A stretch of 64,000 bases of DNA, from positions 56,109-120,108 of the forward strand of contig JAJYSV010000007.1 of assembly GCA_021793405.1 (NCBI GenBank), given 5' to 3'. Source of the stretch: Acidobacteriota bacterium. GTDB lineage: Bacteria > Acidobacteriota > Terriglobia > Terriglobales > Acidobacteriaceae. The notes below the pieces were generated by a model, which was not told the DNA's origin, did not search any database, and saw nothing but the letters and a program-made list of their open reading frames with translations. Position 1 is the stretch's first letter, and each line of letters opens with the position of its first letter. This document shows positions 19,271-31,154 of this stretch, piece after piece. A program made the translations under genes and the position numbers.

Positions 19271-19966
19271 ATGAAATTCACTGTGCCCGTCTCCTGCTCT
19301 GCTTGTAAATGCGATTTCAAGACTCTCGGATATGGAGAATTAACGTTTCCGCCTGCAATCTGCCCGCAGTGTGGGCAAACAATTCACCTTATCGATCCGC
19401 TCACTATTAGCATCGTTGCGGAACGCCTTCTCTATCGCAGCCAAGCTGAACTAGAAAGTGGAGATTTCACGATGCCAATCATATGCAGCGCAATGGCCGT
19501 CGAAACTGCGCTTACGAGGGTGTTCCTGAAGTGGAGAGAAATTAAGCACGGTTTCCCTGCAACAGCAACCACTGAGGCAGACCGCAAAACGTGGGAAAAG
19601 GAGTACCGCAAGGGGGTAGGGAAAGGCGGCTTCGCGAACTCAGCGAATTTCGTATCGAATTATTTGACGGGCAAATCGTTTGATGACTTTGTGGACGATT
19701 TCGTAAAGCGCTCCAAGACTGTGACGCTCATCAAAGCGGGGCTTACAGGCGCTGAAACTCACATGAAGACGGCACACATCAGCAGCGAACTATTCAACAG
19801 GCGGAATCGCATCATGCACTGGGGCAACGTGAAATACGAGAAGGATGACGCACAGAAGGCATTTGTTGCTGCGCTCAATTCCTTCGCTGTGCTCAAAGTG
19901 ATGGACAAAGAGAAGGCAGACGTATTTGACCGGGAGCTGCGTGCAATGTCGGCGAGAGCGCGATAG
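19271..19966 (+). CDS. Zinc-ribbon protein with HEPN-like RNase motif
   Basis: 231 residues from the ATG at 19271. The N-terminus has two cysteine pairs (Cys9/Cys12 and Cys31/Cys34), a small zinc ribbon. The rest is helical, with a C-terminal R-N-R-I-M-H (Arg178-His183) that fits the Rx4-6H active motif of HEPN ribonucleases, preceded by an AMAVETALTRVFL helix as in HEPN/DUF4145-like domains. HEPN domains are common in toxin, anti-phage and RNA-processing systems. It is codirectional with the upstream SAM hydrolase (91 bases apart) but ends exactly where a truncated nucleotidyltransferase gene on the other strand begins, so it may have arrived by a local rearrangement. Activity is unproven. 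Confidence 0.6.
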   Translation: MKFTVPVSCSACKCDFKTLGYGELTFPPAICPQCGQTIHLIDPLTISIVAERLLYRSQAELESGDFTMPIICSAMAVETALTRVFLKWREIKHGFPATATTEADRKTWEKEYRKGVGKGGFANSANFVSNYLTGKSFDDFVDDFVKRSKTVTLIKAGLTGAETHMKTAHISSELFNRRNRIMHWGNVKYEKDDAQKAFVAALNSFAVLKVMDKEKADVFDRELRAMSARAR

Positions 19967-20046
19967 ACGGCGTAGCCGGATTCAACCAGATATTCAACCC
20001 CGTGTGCGTTGAACGCGAGTAAGAGTTCTTTCATATCTTTGTTCAT
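19967..20046 (-). pseudogene. 5' fragment of an AbiEii/MNT-type nucleotidyltransferase gene
   Basis: From the ATG at 20046 the minus strand reads MNKDMKELLLAFNAHGVEYL then VESGYAV, which matches the opening of small nucleotidyltransferase-fold proteins that normally continue as VVGGYAV and the catalytic GSxxxTxDxD stretch. Here the reading frame runs straight into the antisense of the HEPN-like gene, so the catalytic part is missing. The break lies within a few bases of 19966. It is interpreted as a truncated gene. Confidence 0.55.
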
Positions 20047-20197
20047 CTTCCATCCGAACTCCCTTGAACGCGTACGGATCGACGCTGACCTTCCAAACGG
20101 CAGACAGGCGCTCGCCAACAGTCAGGCTCTGCCAGTAGCGATATGTCTCCGCTTGCTGCTGCTTGGGGTCGGTGACCTTGCGAATCGTCCTATCCAT
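19994..20197 (-). CDS. Small partner protein of a nucleotidyltransferase pair (antitoxin-like)
   Basis: 67 residues beginning MDRTIRKVTDPKQQQ and containing AETYRYWQSLTVGERLSAV and PYAFKG. This is the pattern of small proteins that sit just upstream of MNT-type nucleotidyltransferases, in two-gene modules resembling toxin-antitoxin pairs. Its ATG immediately follows the thiC stop codon (TAG at 20200-20198, then ATG at 20197), in the same frame with no gap, so it depends on thiC translation or reinitiation. Its presumed partner is truncated. The family assignment is from memory. Confidence 0.55.
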   Translation of the reverse strand: MDRTIRKVTDPKQQQAETYRYWQSLTVGERLSAVWKVSVDPYAFKGVRMEDEQRYERTLTRVQRTRG

Positions 20198-22607
<2,410 letters not shown>

Positions 22608-22611
<4 letters not shown>

Positions 22612-23108
22612 AGACCAATGCCTGCCGACTTCTCGACGCACTGGGAATTTACTACGAAACACGTGCATACGAAGTCGATCCCGACGATCTCTCTGGCCAG
22701 ACAGTAGCGAAGAAGATTGGCCTGCCGCCCGGGCAGGTGTTCAAGACTCTTCTGTGCCGCGTCGATCAGGACGCAACCGTGTTCGCGGTCCTGTCCGTGG
22801 CGGACGAATTGGACTTCAAGAAGCTGGCCGCCGCCGCCAACGGTCGCCGCGCTGAACTGATGCCGATTAAAGAAGTACAGCCGCTGACCGGGTATGTTCG
22901 CGGCGGCGTAACTGTGTTTGGCAGCAAGAAACCATTTCCTGTATTTGCTGACGAATCAATCGAACTGTTCGATGTTATCTCGGTTTCGGCAGGCACGCGC
23001 GGATTACAGATTCTGCTTGCCCCGACAGATTACATCCGCGCCGCGGAAGCGCAACTCGTCGATCTGGCCCGCACGCGAGCCAATGCTCACAATGGAGCTG
23101 CCAGTTGA
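22608..23108 (+). CDS. ybaK: YbaK/EbsC-type aminoacyl-tRNA deacylase
   Basis: 166 residues. Members clear Cys-tRNA(Pro) made by prolyl-tRNA synthetase errors. Segments TNACRLLDALGIYYE, VFKTLLCR, VLSVADELDFKKLA, LTGYVRGGVTVFG and ISVSAGTRGLQILL match the YbaK fold; the conserved Lys of the substrate pocket lies in VFKTL. The gene overlaps ccmA by four bases and ccmB by four, so it is embedded in the cytochrome c maturation operon. A link to heme or cysteine chemistry is possible but unproven. Confidence 0.9.
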
Positions 23109-23779
23109 GTTACGCGCGCATTGTATGGGCCCACCTGCAGAAAGACCTGCGTCTGGAATGGCGTTCCAAGGACGCAATCAACGGGATGCTTTTTTTCTCT
23201 CTGCTGGTCGTCGTCCTGTTTAGTTTCGCCTTCGATCCGACGATGGCCGTTTCGCGCCAGATCGCAGGCGGCATTTTGTGGGTGGCTTTGCTGTTCGCCT
23301 CCACCACCGCATTGAATCAGACCTGGACTCGCGAATTGCGCCATCAAGTGCTGGACGCACAACGCATGGCCCCCAGTCCTGCCAGCGCTTTGTTCCTGGC
23401 CAAGGTACTGGCTAATTTTCTGTTCGTCACCATGATTCAGGTGGTGCTCGGCCCGCTGTTTATCATCTTCTACAACCTGCACGCCTTGGGTCAGGGATGG
23501 TTGATGGCACTGGTGTTGCCTCTCGGCACTCTGGCGCTGGTGGTCAATGGAACCTTCTTCGCTGCGCTTTCTTTGCGGACGCGGAATCGAGAAATGTTAT
23601 TACCGCTGATTCTGTTCCCGGTCTCGATTCCGGCTCTGCTGGCCATGGTACAGTCCACCACCGGCATCCTCACGGGGGAGTTCGACCCCGGCCTCTGGAT
23701 GCGAATGCTCGCAGGGTACGACATCATTTTTTTAACGCTGTGCCTGTTACTGTTCGAAACCATTCTGAATGCGGAGTGA
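23105..23779 (+). CDS. ccmB: Heme exporter membrane protein CcmB
   Basis: 224 residues starting at a TTG that overlaps the ybaK stop. The N-terminal LQKDLRLEWRSKDAINGM is the usual amphipathic opening of CcmB, followed by six membrane spans. It forms the CcmAB2CD complex that releases heme-loaded CcmE. Order and neighbours support the call. Confidence 0.92.
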   Translation: MSYARIVWAHLQKDLRLEWRSKDAINGMLFFSLLVVVLFSFAFDPTMAVSRQIAGGILWVALLFASTTALNQTWTRELRHQVLDAQRMAPSPASALFLAKVLANFLFVTMIQVVLGPLFIIFYNLHALGQGWLMALVLPLGTLALVVNGTFFAALSLRTRNREMLLPLILFPVSIPALLAMVQSTTGILTGEFDPGLWMRMLAGYDIIFLTLCLLLFETILNAE

Positions 23780-23830
23780 CATCCCCACGGCGGCGTGGCG
23801 TACACTACGGGTCGTAGATAGTCCCATCCC

Positions 23831-24547
23831 ATGAGACGCGTTCTTCAGTTCGGATTACCGGTGGCGCTGGCCATCCTCGCCGTGGGTTTCTACCAGGCCA
23901 CCTACGTGGCCCCCACGGAAGCGACGATGGGAAATATTCAGCGTATTTTTTACTATCATGTCCCCTCGAACATCATGGGTTTGTTATTCCCTTACGTAAA
24001 TCTGGTGGCGTCGATTGTTTTTCTGGCGACGCGACGCTCCAATCCGATGCGAGCCCAGGCGGCCGATGCCGTCGCGTTGGCTTCTGCGGAAGTGACCTTG
24101 GTTTTCGTCAGCATCGGGCTTGTCACCGGAATGTTGTGGGCCAAGCCAGTCTGGGGCATTTGGTGGACCTGGGATGCGCGACTCACCAGCGTCCTGGTTC
24201 TTTGGCTGATTTATGTCAGCTATCTTCTGCTGCGCCGCTTTACTGCCGGTGGCCAGACGCAAACGTTGGCCGCGGTACTCTCCATCTTTGCAGCGGTCGA
24301 TGTGCCTATCGTGTATATGTCCATCCGATGGTGGCGCACCCAGCACCCTGCGCCAGTCTTCTTTGGTGGCCCTGGAACTGGGATCGATCCGCATATGATG
24401 CCTGCCTTCTTGTGGAACATCGCTGGATGGCTTGCCTGGGGCCTGATGCTCGTCATGTTGCGGTATAACTTGGAACGTAAGCGTCAGCAAGTCGAGCAGG
24501 AATCGGCGCTTCGTTCGCTCGAAGCCGGCCAGGAAGTCGCACGGTAA
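23831..24547 (+). CDS. ccmC: Heme handling protein CcmC
   Basis: 238 residues with six membrane spans. The heme-handling motif WGIWWTWD is at 108-115, flanked by conserved histidines in YYHVPS (His43) and RTQHPAPVF. CcmC loads heme onto CcmE in the periplasm. It follows ccmB by 51 bases. CcmE, F, G and H are not adjacent to this cluster. Confidence 0.95.
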   Translation: MRRVLQFGLPVALAILAVGFYQATYVAPTEATMGNIQRIFYYHVPSNIMGLLFPYVNLVASIVFLATRRSNPMRAQAADAVALASAEVTLVFVSIGLVTGMLWAKPVWGIWWTWDARLTSVLVLWLIYVSYLLLRRFTAGGQTQTLAAVLSIFAAVDVPIVYMSIRWWRTQHPAPVFFGGPGTGIDPHMMPAFLWNIAGWLAWGLMLVMLRYNLERKRQQVEQESALRSLEAGQEVAR

Positions 24548-24588
24548 AACGGATAACGTTAAGATAGAAGAGAGAGTAACCTGCCGCT

Positions 24589-24696
24589 ATGACGATGGAA
24601 CATCGAAATCTGGTTCTTGCGTATCTGTTTACCTGGGGTCTGCAACTGGCATATCTTGGCCGAGTGCTACTGGGTTGGCGTCGCGTGCGCAAGTAA
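24589..24696 (+). CDS. ccmD: CcmD-like small membrane protein
   Basis: 35 residues: one hydrophobic span (NLVLAYLFTWGLQLAYL) followed by a basic end (GRVLLGWRRVRK). This size, topology and position directly after ccmC match CcmD, which stabilises the CcmABC complex. Sequence identity in CcmD is low, so position is the main evidence. An AGAGAG ribosome site stands 11 bases upstream. Confidence 0.75.
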   Translation: MTMEHRNLVLAYLFTWGLQLAYLGRVLLGWRRVRK

Positions 24697-24845
24697 CACT
24701 GCCCCGCCTCGATCTGGCGCTGTGCGGAACGGAAACTCTCATTCGTCCAGCATCGACATAGCTTCGGTGGACGCCGGCGGAAAGCGCTTCGTAGGTCGGT
24801 GCGAACTTCGACTCTATCCGATATTTTCTTCGCGCCTCAACGAAA

Positions 24846-24861
24846 GCTCAGTACACTGAGC
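24846..24861. promoter_or_regulatory. Palindrome upstream of DAHP synthase
   Basis: GCTCAGT-AC-ACTGAGC is a perfect 7-base inverted repeat with a 2-base centre, 18 bases before the aroF start codon and partly next to its ribosome site. It could be an operator or a small hairpin that hides the ribosome site. Confidence 0.35.
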
Positions 24862-24879
24862 AACTAGAGAGATTTTGTC

Positions 24880-25971
24880 ATGCTGATTGTCATGAAAAAG
24901 CAGGCCAGTGCGGAAGAAATCCGTGCCGTCTGCGAGCACATTGAAAGCCTTGGATTTCGCGCGCATCCGCTCCCAGGTGCGCAGCGTACGGCCATTGGAG
25001 TCACCGGAAATCAAGGCGCCGTCGATCAAGACACACTGGAAGAGCTGTCCGGAGTGGCCGAGGTCATTCGAGTTTCCAAGCCCTACAAACTAGTAAGCCG
25101 CGATGTGAAGGAAGAAGATACCGTCATCCGATTTCCCGGCACAAACGCCACCATCGGCGGCAAGGGTTTGGCGATCATGGCAGGGCCTTGCTCCATTGAG
25201 ACCCGCGAGCAGGCGTTTGCAGTTGCAGAGCAGATCGCGGCCGCCGGTGCGCAGTTCTTTCGCGGCGGCGCATATAAACCGCGCACATCTCCATACGCCT
25301 TCCAGGGACTGGGTGAAGAAGGGCTCAAAATCATGGCGGAAATTCGCGGCGCTTTTGGTCTGCGAATTGTCTCCGAGGCGATCGATCATGAATCGCTGAA
25401 ACTGGTCGAACACTACGCGGATATGATCCAGATCGGCGCGCGCAATATGCAGAACTACTCGCTGCTGCGCGAAGTGGGACGCACCCGCAAGCCTGTGCTG
25501 CTGAAGCGCGGCATGGCGGCGACGCTGGAAGAACTTCTGATGGCTGCCGAGTACATCATGAACGAAGGCAACTATCAAGTCGTTCTGTGCGAGCGCGGCG
25601 TACGCACCTTTGTCGATCACACCCGCAACACGCTCGACCTGAGTATCGTTCCCGCAGTGCAGCGCCTGAGCCATCTGCCGATTATCGTGGATCCGAGCCA
25701 TGGCACGGGCAAACGCAATAAGGTGGTTCCGCTGGCGCGGGCCGCGGTTGCCGTCGGCGCGGATGGCCTGATCATCGAAGTACATCACCAGCCCGACAGA
25801 GCCCTGTCAGATGGTGCGCAGTCAATCTATCCCCAGCAATTCGCCGACATGGTCGGCGAGGTCCGCCAAATTGCGCGCATTCTGCACCGCGATGTTCCCG
25901 ACGGCATTCGTGTCGAACGGCAAACGGCCGACCTCGCGACTGTGGATGAGCCCGTGGCGAGAACCAGATAG
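24880..25971 (+). CDS. aroF: 3-deoxy-7-phosphoheptulonate (DAHP) synthase
   Basis: 363 residues. Condenses PEP and erythrose-4-phosphate, first step of aromatic amino acid synthesis. Residues 1-75 are a ferredoxin-like (ACT-like) regulatory domain ([17 protein letters not shown]); the catalytic barrel follows with [54 protein letters not shown] and [13 protein letters not shown]. This architecture is the type I-beta (Thermotoga/Bacillus-like) class. The N-terminal domain suggests feedback control by Phe or Tyr. It stands alone here with its own upstream region. Confidence 0.95.
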   Translation: MLIVMKKQASAEEIRAVCEHIESLGFRAHPLPGAQRTAIGVTGNQGAVDQDTLEELSGVAEVIRVSKPYKLVSRDVKEEDTVIRFPGTNATIGGKGLAIMAGPCSIETREQAFAVAEQIAAAGAQFFRGGAYKPRTSPYAFQGLGEEGLKIMAEIRGAFGLRIVSEAIDHESLKLVEHYADMIQIGARNMQNYSLLREVGRTRKPVLLKRGMAATLEELLMAAEYIMNEGNYQVVLCERGVRTFVDHTRNTLDLSIVPAVQRLSHLPIIVDPSHGTGKRNKVVPLARAAVAVGADGLIIEVHHQPDRALSDGAQSIYPQQFADMVGEVRQIARILHRDVPDGIRVERQTADLATVDEPVARTR

Positions 25972-25982
25972 CCGGCGAACGG

Positions 25983-27224
25983 ATGATGCAGTTGTTCCAG
26001 GCCAGAAATTCCGCAAGCGCGCGCCCCAAACGCGCTCTCTTTCAACGTCTCATGGGCTGCCTGCTTTTTCCCGCGGCTATGTTCTGCTTGGCTGGCTGTC
26101 AGTCGCATGAATTTCCAGATTATCCCGCCAATTATCGCGAGTATGCTTACATCACCAACGGCGGCAGCAACACGGTCACTGTGCTCGATGTGGTCAATCT
26201 TCGGCAGGACCGCGTGATCCCGGTTGGTGCAGATCCCACCGGCGTAGCCGTGAGCTCCAAGCGCAACGAAGTGTACGTCGTCAATACCGGCAGCAATTCT
26301 GTCAGCGTCATCGCTGCGGAAAAGAACGCTGTCGTAGCGACGATCCCGGTGCATCAACGTCCGCACTTCATCTCCGTAAGCTCCGACGGCAAGCGGGCAT
26401 ACGTTGCCAATTCCGGTTCCAACAACGTCTCTGTGCTGGACCTCGATAAGCGGCGCGAAATTGCTGCGATCGGAGTGGGCGAGGGACCCGGTCTTGCGGC
26501 CATCAGTCCCGATGGAAATAGCTTGGTGGTCTCGAACCGCTTGGGCAACAGCGTCAGCATCATCGATGCAAAAACCGACCACGTGCGCAGCGTGTGGAGT
26601 GGATGCCCAGGCGCAACGGATATCGCCATCCTCCCCGATTCCAGCAAGGCCTTCATTGCCTGTTCGGGTGGTCACCAGGTTATGGCGCTTGCGCTGGCCA
26701 TGGCGCCTCCACCCTCCTCTCATGCCCGCTCACTCAGCGTGCAACCGATGCCAACCGACGCGATACTGGCAATGCTCGACGTTGGCAAAACCCCAATTTA
26801 TCTGGCGCTGAAGCCCGATGGTGGAGAAATTTTCGCGGTCAACTACAACGGAGGGTCCATCTCCGAAATTGACACCAGCTCGAATGAGGTGGGCGGAGCC
26901 TATATGGTAGGAACACACCCGATGAGCGGACTCGCCAGCTCGGACAATTCCACGTTATACGTGAGCGACTTCGATGCCGACTCTCTGGGAGTCTTCAGCA
27001 TCGACGATGCCGAACTGGTAGACACCGCCCGCACCGGAGATGGTCCAGACGCGATGGCCTTCTCCAAGGCTGGACATTTACTGTTTGTGGTAGATGCTAA
27101 TTCAGGAGATATCGCGGTCATTCGCACGCTGACCCATGCCCTGCTCACCATGTTCCCGGCGGGCAAACAGCCGAACGATATTGCCGTCAAAGCCTTTCTG
27201 GTCCCGTCGCATCATGCCTTGTAA
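25983..27224 (+). CDS. YVTN-type beta-propeller lipoprotein
   Basis: 413 residues. An N-terminal signal peptide ends in the lipobox LAGC (Cys about 39), so a lipid-anchored, periplasm-facing protein is predicted. Then come about seven repeats of the YVTN pattern, for example AYITNGGSNTVTVLDV, VYVVNTGSNSVSVI, AYVANSGSNNVSVLDL and FAVNYNGGSISEID. These propellers act as binding scaffolds, sometimes in quinoprotein or surface proteins; the ligand is unknown. Starts at 25983 or 25986. It converges with the HPP gene. Confidence 0.88.
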   Translation: MMQLFQARNSASARPKRALFQRLMGCLLFPAAMFCLAGCQSHEFPDYPANYREYAYITNGGSNTVTVLDVVNLRQDRVIPVGADPTGVAVSSKRNEVYVVNTGSNSVSVIAAEKNAVVATIPVHQRPHFISVSSDGKRAYVANSGSNNVSVLDLDKRREIAAIGVGEGPGLAAISPDGNSLVVSNRLGNSVSIIDAKTDHVRSVWSGCPGATDIAILPDSSKAFIACSGGHQVMALALAMAPPPSSHARSLSVQPMPTDAILAMLDVGKTPIYLALKPDGGEIFAVNYNGGSISEIDTSSNEVGGAYMVGTHPMSGLASSDNSTLYVSDFDADSLGVFSIDDAELVDTARTGDGPDAMAFSKAGHLLFVVDANSGDIAVIRTLTHALLTMFPAGKQPNDIAVKAFLVPSHHAL

Positions 27225-27230
27225 GTCGGC

Positions 27231-27770
27231 CTATTCCAGGTTGGAATGTTGCGAGGGAGCACGTTTCCTCAGTGGAAGAGGATAGCTGGGCCAATGTGGG
27301 CTCAATTGGCTGAAGAATGCGGCGGAGCCGACGGCCAGCACCGTAAATGGCAGCACAACAAAAACCCACGGTGTGTGGAGTAACGCCGGATAGAGAGCCA
27401 ACGCGACACCAGGCGGGTGATAGGCGCGCAACAGGTGGATCACGATGAATGCCAGTGCGGCTCCGAGCGCCGCGACGACCGGACCATGACCGAATCGTGT
27501 CACGAGCGTTCCGACGGAGGCTCCCACGACGGACCCAATGACCACAGCGTAGGGCTGCGCGATGGCAACATCCGGCAAGAAATGAAGGATCGAAAGGGTA
27601 GCGAAAAAAGGCGGCACAAGATAGAGACCGAGCCGGTCCCGCGTAAGCAGTGCCATACTCGCCAACATGATCAGAAACCACAAATACGCCAGAAGCGAGA
27701 ACTCTACCTTCGTACCCCAGGAATCGATCACGGACGAATATAGGTGACGCACGCAGCACCCCCGATACAT
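27231..27770 (-). CDS. HPP-family integral membrane protein
   Basis: 179 residues with about four to five membrane spans and the motif YHPPGVALAL that names the HPP family. Some HPP proteins take part in nitrite transport in plastids and cyanobacteria, but the bacterial role is mostly unknown. The first 20 residues are not hydrophobic and the start may be the later ATG before LASMALL. Convergent with the propeller gene, six bases apart. Confidence 0.8.
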   Translation of the reverse strand: MYRGCCVRHLYSSVIDSWGTKVEFSLLAYLWFLIMLASMALLTRDRLGLYLVPPFFATLSILHFLPDVAIAQPYAVVIGSVVGASVGTLVTRFGHGPVVAALGAALAFIVIHLLRAYHPPGVALALYPALLHTPWVFVVLPFTVLAVGSAAFFSQLSPHWPSYPLPLRKRAPSQHSNLE

Positions 27771-27834
27771 TTTGGATGCGCGAGCACCGTAGAAAAATTC
27801 GTAAAGTTTTTTTGGGGGCGCACCGGTCGGTAAC

Positions 27835-30036
27835 TCAGTTCTGTCTGGCCAGCACCAGCGTGATGTCGTCCGGTTGCTCTTCGGCGCCGATCCAGTCTTT
27901 GAGGGCCTGCATGATTTGCTCCGTAATTTCCGGCAGAGGCAAATGGCGATTCCGATGTACTATCTCCACCATGCGCGCCTCGCCAAAGTCTCCAAATTCG
28001 TTCTCTGGCTCGGTCACACCATCGCTGTACGCGACCAGCAAATCTCCCTGTTGCAGCGCGATGGCGCCCTCGTCGTAGAATATGTCGTCCAGAAGACCCA
28101 CAACGGTGCCACCCTTGTCGAGCCGCAAAACGGACCCGTCGGCTCGCAGCACCAGAGGCGGTAGTTGCCCTCCATTCGAGTAGCGAAGCACGCGTGAAGC
28201 CACATCGTAGTTGGCGAGAAAGAGTGTCGCGTATTTTTCCGCTTGCGTACTACTGTACAAATGAAGATTCAAGAGCCGCATCAGGTTCGCAGGCGACTGA
28301 AAAACCTCCATGGAAGACGCCGCAGGCTGTCCGTTGCCGGTTGACTTGAATGCCTTGTTCCCAAACATTTCATTGCCGCCCAGGCTAAACGCGCGCACGG
28401 CCGAATGCAGCCCAGCCATCAGCAGGGCCGCCGAAATTCCCTTCCCGCTAATGTCTCCGATCGCCATGCAAAGAGCGTGGTCGCCTAATACCAGAAAGTC
28501 ATAGTAGTCGCCGCTTACAGTGCGCGCTGGCCGGCACAAACCGTGCAGCTCTAGTCCTTCCAACCGCACATCGGAGGAGGGAAACAGGTTGGACTGCACT
28601 TCTTGCGCAATCTCCAGTTCGCCTTCCATGCGCTCTTTTTCTTTCTGTTGTTCCAGCAAACGCACCAGCGATTCCGACATGGCATTAAATGAACGGCTCA
28701 GCGCCGCCAGCTGGTCCTGCCTCGAAACAGGAATGCGGTAGCTCAGACGTCCTTGGTCTACCTCCCGCGTGGCGTGATAGAGGTCCGACACAGAACGCGT
28801 GATTGTTCGGCTAAGTCGGCTGGCCATAAAAATCGCCAGCAACTCCAAAAACAAAAATGCGACCGCGGTCGTGATAAGGGCGGTCCGTACGCCTCCTCCC
28901 AGCAATAGCGATTGTTGAAACAAACGCTGATACAAAAGAGACGGGCGGGAAGTGACCTGGGCCAATACCTTGTCCCAGGCTCCTGTCGACCAGTCCCGGG
29001 CGTCGAAAAAGGTTGGAAAGGTAATCGGAAAATCGAAAATGGTTGCGGCTTTTGGAAGTGCCCCTCCGGTGACCTCTCCTACGTTCCGGTCCTGCTTGTC
29101 TTTGCCGATGACCAGATGCGGTCTATTCATAGGCTCTACCGGGGCGGTAACAGACGGCGGCACAGAATTGGCCCTGAATCTTCTTGGGGTTCGACCAGAA
29201 GGTGGCTGGGGGGACACAAAATGAACATGCGGCCACACCGTCAGGGTGCCTAGCCCGTAGACCACTTGGCCCAGAAATTGTGAGTCAAGTTGAACGCCGG
29301 TGATGACAACTACGCTGTGCTTCCCAACGGGCATCCGCGAAATCGCGCTGAAATAGATGCGATTGCCGCTCAAAATCAGTCCCCTGAAGTGGTCTTGGAC
29401 CCACGCTGGCGGCGTCGGTATTGCGGTGAGCGCATGGCCGGCGGGCAAGTCGAGCCTTTGCAATTTGCCGTCCAGGTATACGCCAACTTCCAGACCGGGA
29501 AATCTAGTGATTCTGGCGGCTTCCGCTGGGACTTCGGGCGGGATACTAATGATCTTGGGTTGCCCCTTGCTACTGATCTGCGTCGCCAGTTCCTGTTGAA
29601 AGTGAAGCGCTAGGGCCTCGGTATCGGCAGACAGGCCAATCTGTTCCGCGTTGATGACCGTGGTTGCCGCAAAGTTGGCAAACTGGCCCAGTAGCACGTA
29701 GGCGGCGATCCCCGCCAACAGACCGAACAACACCACGGGAGTGAGTCCGATCAACGCGTAGGTGACAAACAGCCGATTGCGCAGCTTCCAGAGCAGGCGC
29801 CACCGCATCCAGCGAAACAGCGCCGGCAGGCTGGCGAATATCGAAACCAGGAGCGCGGCCCAGGGCAAAAAACCAATATGCCCGCCGAGACCGGGCACGA
29901 AACGCAGTACGAATAAAGCAACCGCGATGACCAGCGACCAGAATGCGATGCCGCGCTTTTTCTTCCACGTCGGCAGTGGACGCAGCATCGCGCTTGTCCG
30001 CTCTTCCAGCGATCGTATCCATTTCATTCGGCACAT
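27835..30036 (-). CDS. Membrane-anchored PP2C/SpoIIE (RsbU-type) serine phosphatase with HAMP domain
   Basis: 733 residues. Residues about 28-130 hold three hydrophobic spans, followed by a large extracytoplasmic part (about 135-360), another span near 375-400, a HAMP linker (RTITRSVSDLYHATREVDQGRLSYRI), a coiled coil, then the phosphatase domain from about 490. The metal-binding motifs GDYYD, GDISGKG and YSDGVTE are present. Such proteins dephosphorylate anti-anti-sigma factors in partner-switching stress or motility control. No STAS or anti-sigma gene lies next to it, so the partner is elsewhere. Confidence 0.9.
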   Translation of the reverse strand: MCRMKWIRSLEERTSAMLRPLPTWKKKRGIAFWSLVIAVALFVLRFVPGLGGHIGFLPWAALLVSIFASLPALFRWMRWRLLWKLRNRLFVTYALIGLTPVVLFGLLAGIAAYVLLGQFANFAATTVINAEQIGLSADTEALALHFQQELATQISSKGQPKIISIPPEVPAEAARITRFPGLEVGVYLDGKLQRLDLPAGHALTAIPTPPAWVQDHFRGLILSGNRIYFSAISRMPVGKHSVVVITGVQLDSQFLGQVVYGLGTLTVWPHVHFVSPQPPSGRTPRRFRANSVPPSVTAPVEPMNRPHLVIGKDKQDRNVGEVTGGALPKAATIFDFPITFPTFFDARDWSTGAWDKVLAQVTSRPSLLYQRLFQQSLLLGGGVRTALITTAVAFLFLELLAIFMASRLSRTITRSVSDLYHATREVDQGRLSYRIPVSRQDQLAALSRSFNAMSESLVRLLEQQKEKERMEGELEIAQEVQSNLFPSSDVRLEGLELHGLCRPARTVSGDYYDFLVLGDHALCMAIGDISGKGISAALLMAGLHSAVRAFSLGGNEMFGNKAFKSTGNGQPAASSMEVFQSPANLMRLLNLHLYSSTQAEKYATLFLANYDVASRVLRYSNGGQLPPLVLRADGSVLRLDKGGTVVGLLDDIFYDEGAIALQQGDLLVAYSDGVTEPENEFGDFGEARMVEIVHRNRHLPLPEITEQIMQALKDWIGAEEQPDDITLVLARQN

Positions 30037-30215
30037 CGCTCATGACCCATCGTAATAGTCCGAGTGTAGCAATCTTCGATCGCGTCCTCACCTCGACGCT
30101 CGGTGGTGAGCAGTTTCAGGGTTCCTGGTGTCCAGCCAATAATCCAGCGCAGTTAGTCTGACTGACCCGTTGCGCGATCTTCAATCTCGTCGCAGACGCC
30201 TGGCTTGGAATTGTT

Positions 30216-31154
30216 CTATGCTGTCGTCAATTCTTCTGGAGGCGGAGGCGATTCCGACTTTGCCTTTTTCTTCTCCATCGAGGATTGTTTTCGGAAAAAT
30301 CGGTAGGCCGAAAAATGCGCTCCGGCCAGCAAAATCAACCCGGAGATAAAGGCCCACAACATCAACCCAACAGAGATGGAAAAGGGTCCGTAGACAGATT
30401 TCAGATCCAGCCACGGCAGCACCGCGATATAGGCCAGCTTCGCGCCTTCCCACAATAACCCTGTAAGGATAGCGGCGGGCAATACCGATATGGCACGGAT
30501 ACGGCGGTTCGGCAGTATCCAATAAATAAAAAAGAAGATCGAGATGCTTGCGATCACGCCAAGGATCTTGAGAAGAGTTCGCTGCAAGAAATGAAATGCC
30601 GGGCTAGCTGTATGGCCGAAAAACATCGCCTCCAGCAACGTTTCGTGCGACGCCGATATGGCAATCGAGAGTAAAGCCAGAATGCCGACCATGATAGCCA
30701 GACCGAAGGAAATCAACTGATTTCGCCAGTACGAACGGTTCTCCTGGACGCCCCACACCTGGTTGAGCGCCACCTCGAGCGGCAGAAACACGCCGGTTGA
30801 CGAAACCAGCAGCATGAAAACCGACACTGCTGCCACCCGCTTCTGCGAGTACACCAGAAACACCATGTTGCGAACGACGAAGTCCTGCCCCGTAGGTAGC
30901 AGCGCATGCAACATAGCCGCGATCACTTCAACCATTTGCGTTGAGTGCAGAAGGCGATGCGCAATGGTCAGCATGAGCACGATAAACGGAAACAGCGACA
31001 GGATGGCATTCGCCGCAACGCTGAAGGCGTAGGTGTGCACCGCGGTCCGTGAGAGGTAGCGGAGCAGCGATATCAGGTGCGACTCTTGTACCTCTCTTTC
31101 AAGCTGAATGGCGATAGAGTCGGGGGGTTCGGATTGTGGCCGTATCGTCAGCAT
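30216..31154 (-). CDS. YihY/UPF0761-family inner membrane protein (BrkB-like)
   Basis: 312 residues from the ATG at 31154. Six membrane spans with YihY hallmarks: RTAVHTYAFSVAANAILSLFPF, LNQVWGVQENRSYWRNQL, the YWILPNRRIR turn, and SVYGPFSISVGLMLWAFISGLILLAGAHFS near the end. The tail after 290 is charged and Pro-rich. Once called ribonuclease BN by mistake, the family is now regarded as membrane proteins of unclear role. It diverges from the cold-shock gene. Confidence 0.9.
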   Translation of the reverse strand: MLTIRPQSEPPDSIAIQLEREVQESHLISLLRYLSRTAVHTYAFSVAANAILSLFPFIVLMLTIAHRLLHSTQMVEVIAAMLHALLPTGQDFVVRNMVFLVYSQKRVAAVSVFMLLVSSTGVFLPLEVALNQVWGVQENRSYWRNQLISFGLAIMVGILALLSIAISASHETLLEAMFFGHTASPAFHFLQRTLLKILGVIASISIFFFIYWILPNRRIRAISVLPAAILTGLLWEGAKLAYIAVLPWLDLKSVYGPFSISVGLMLWAFISGLILLAGAHFSAYRFFRKQSSMEKKKAKSESPPPPEELTTA

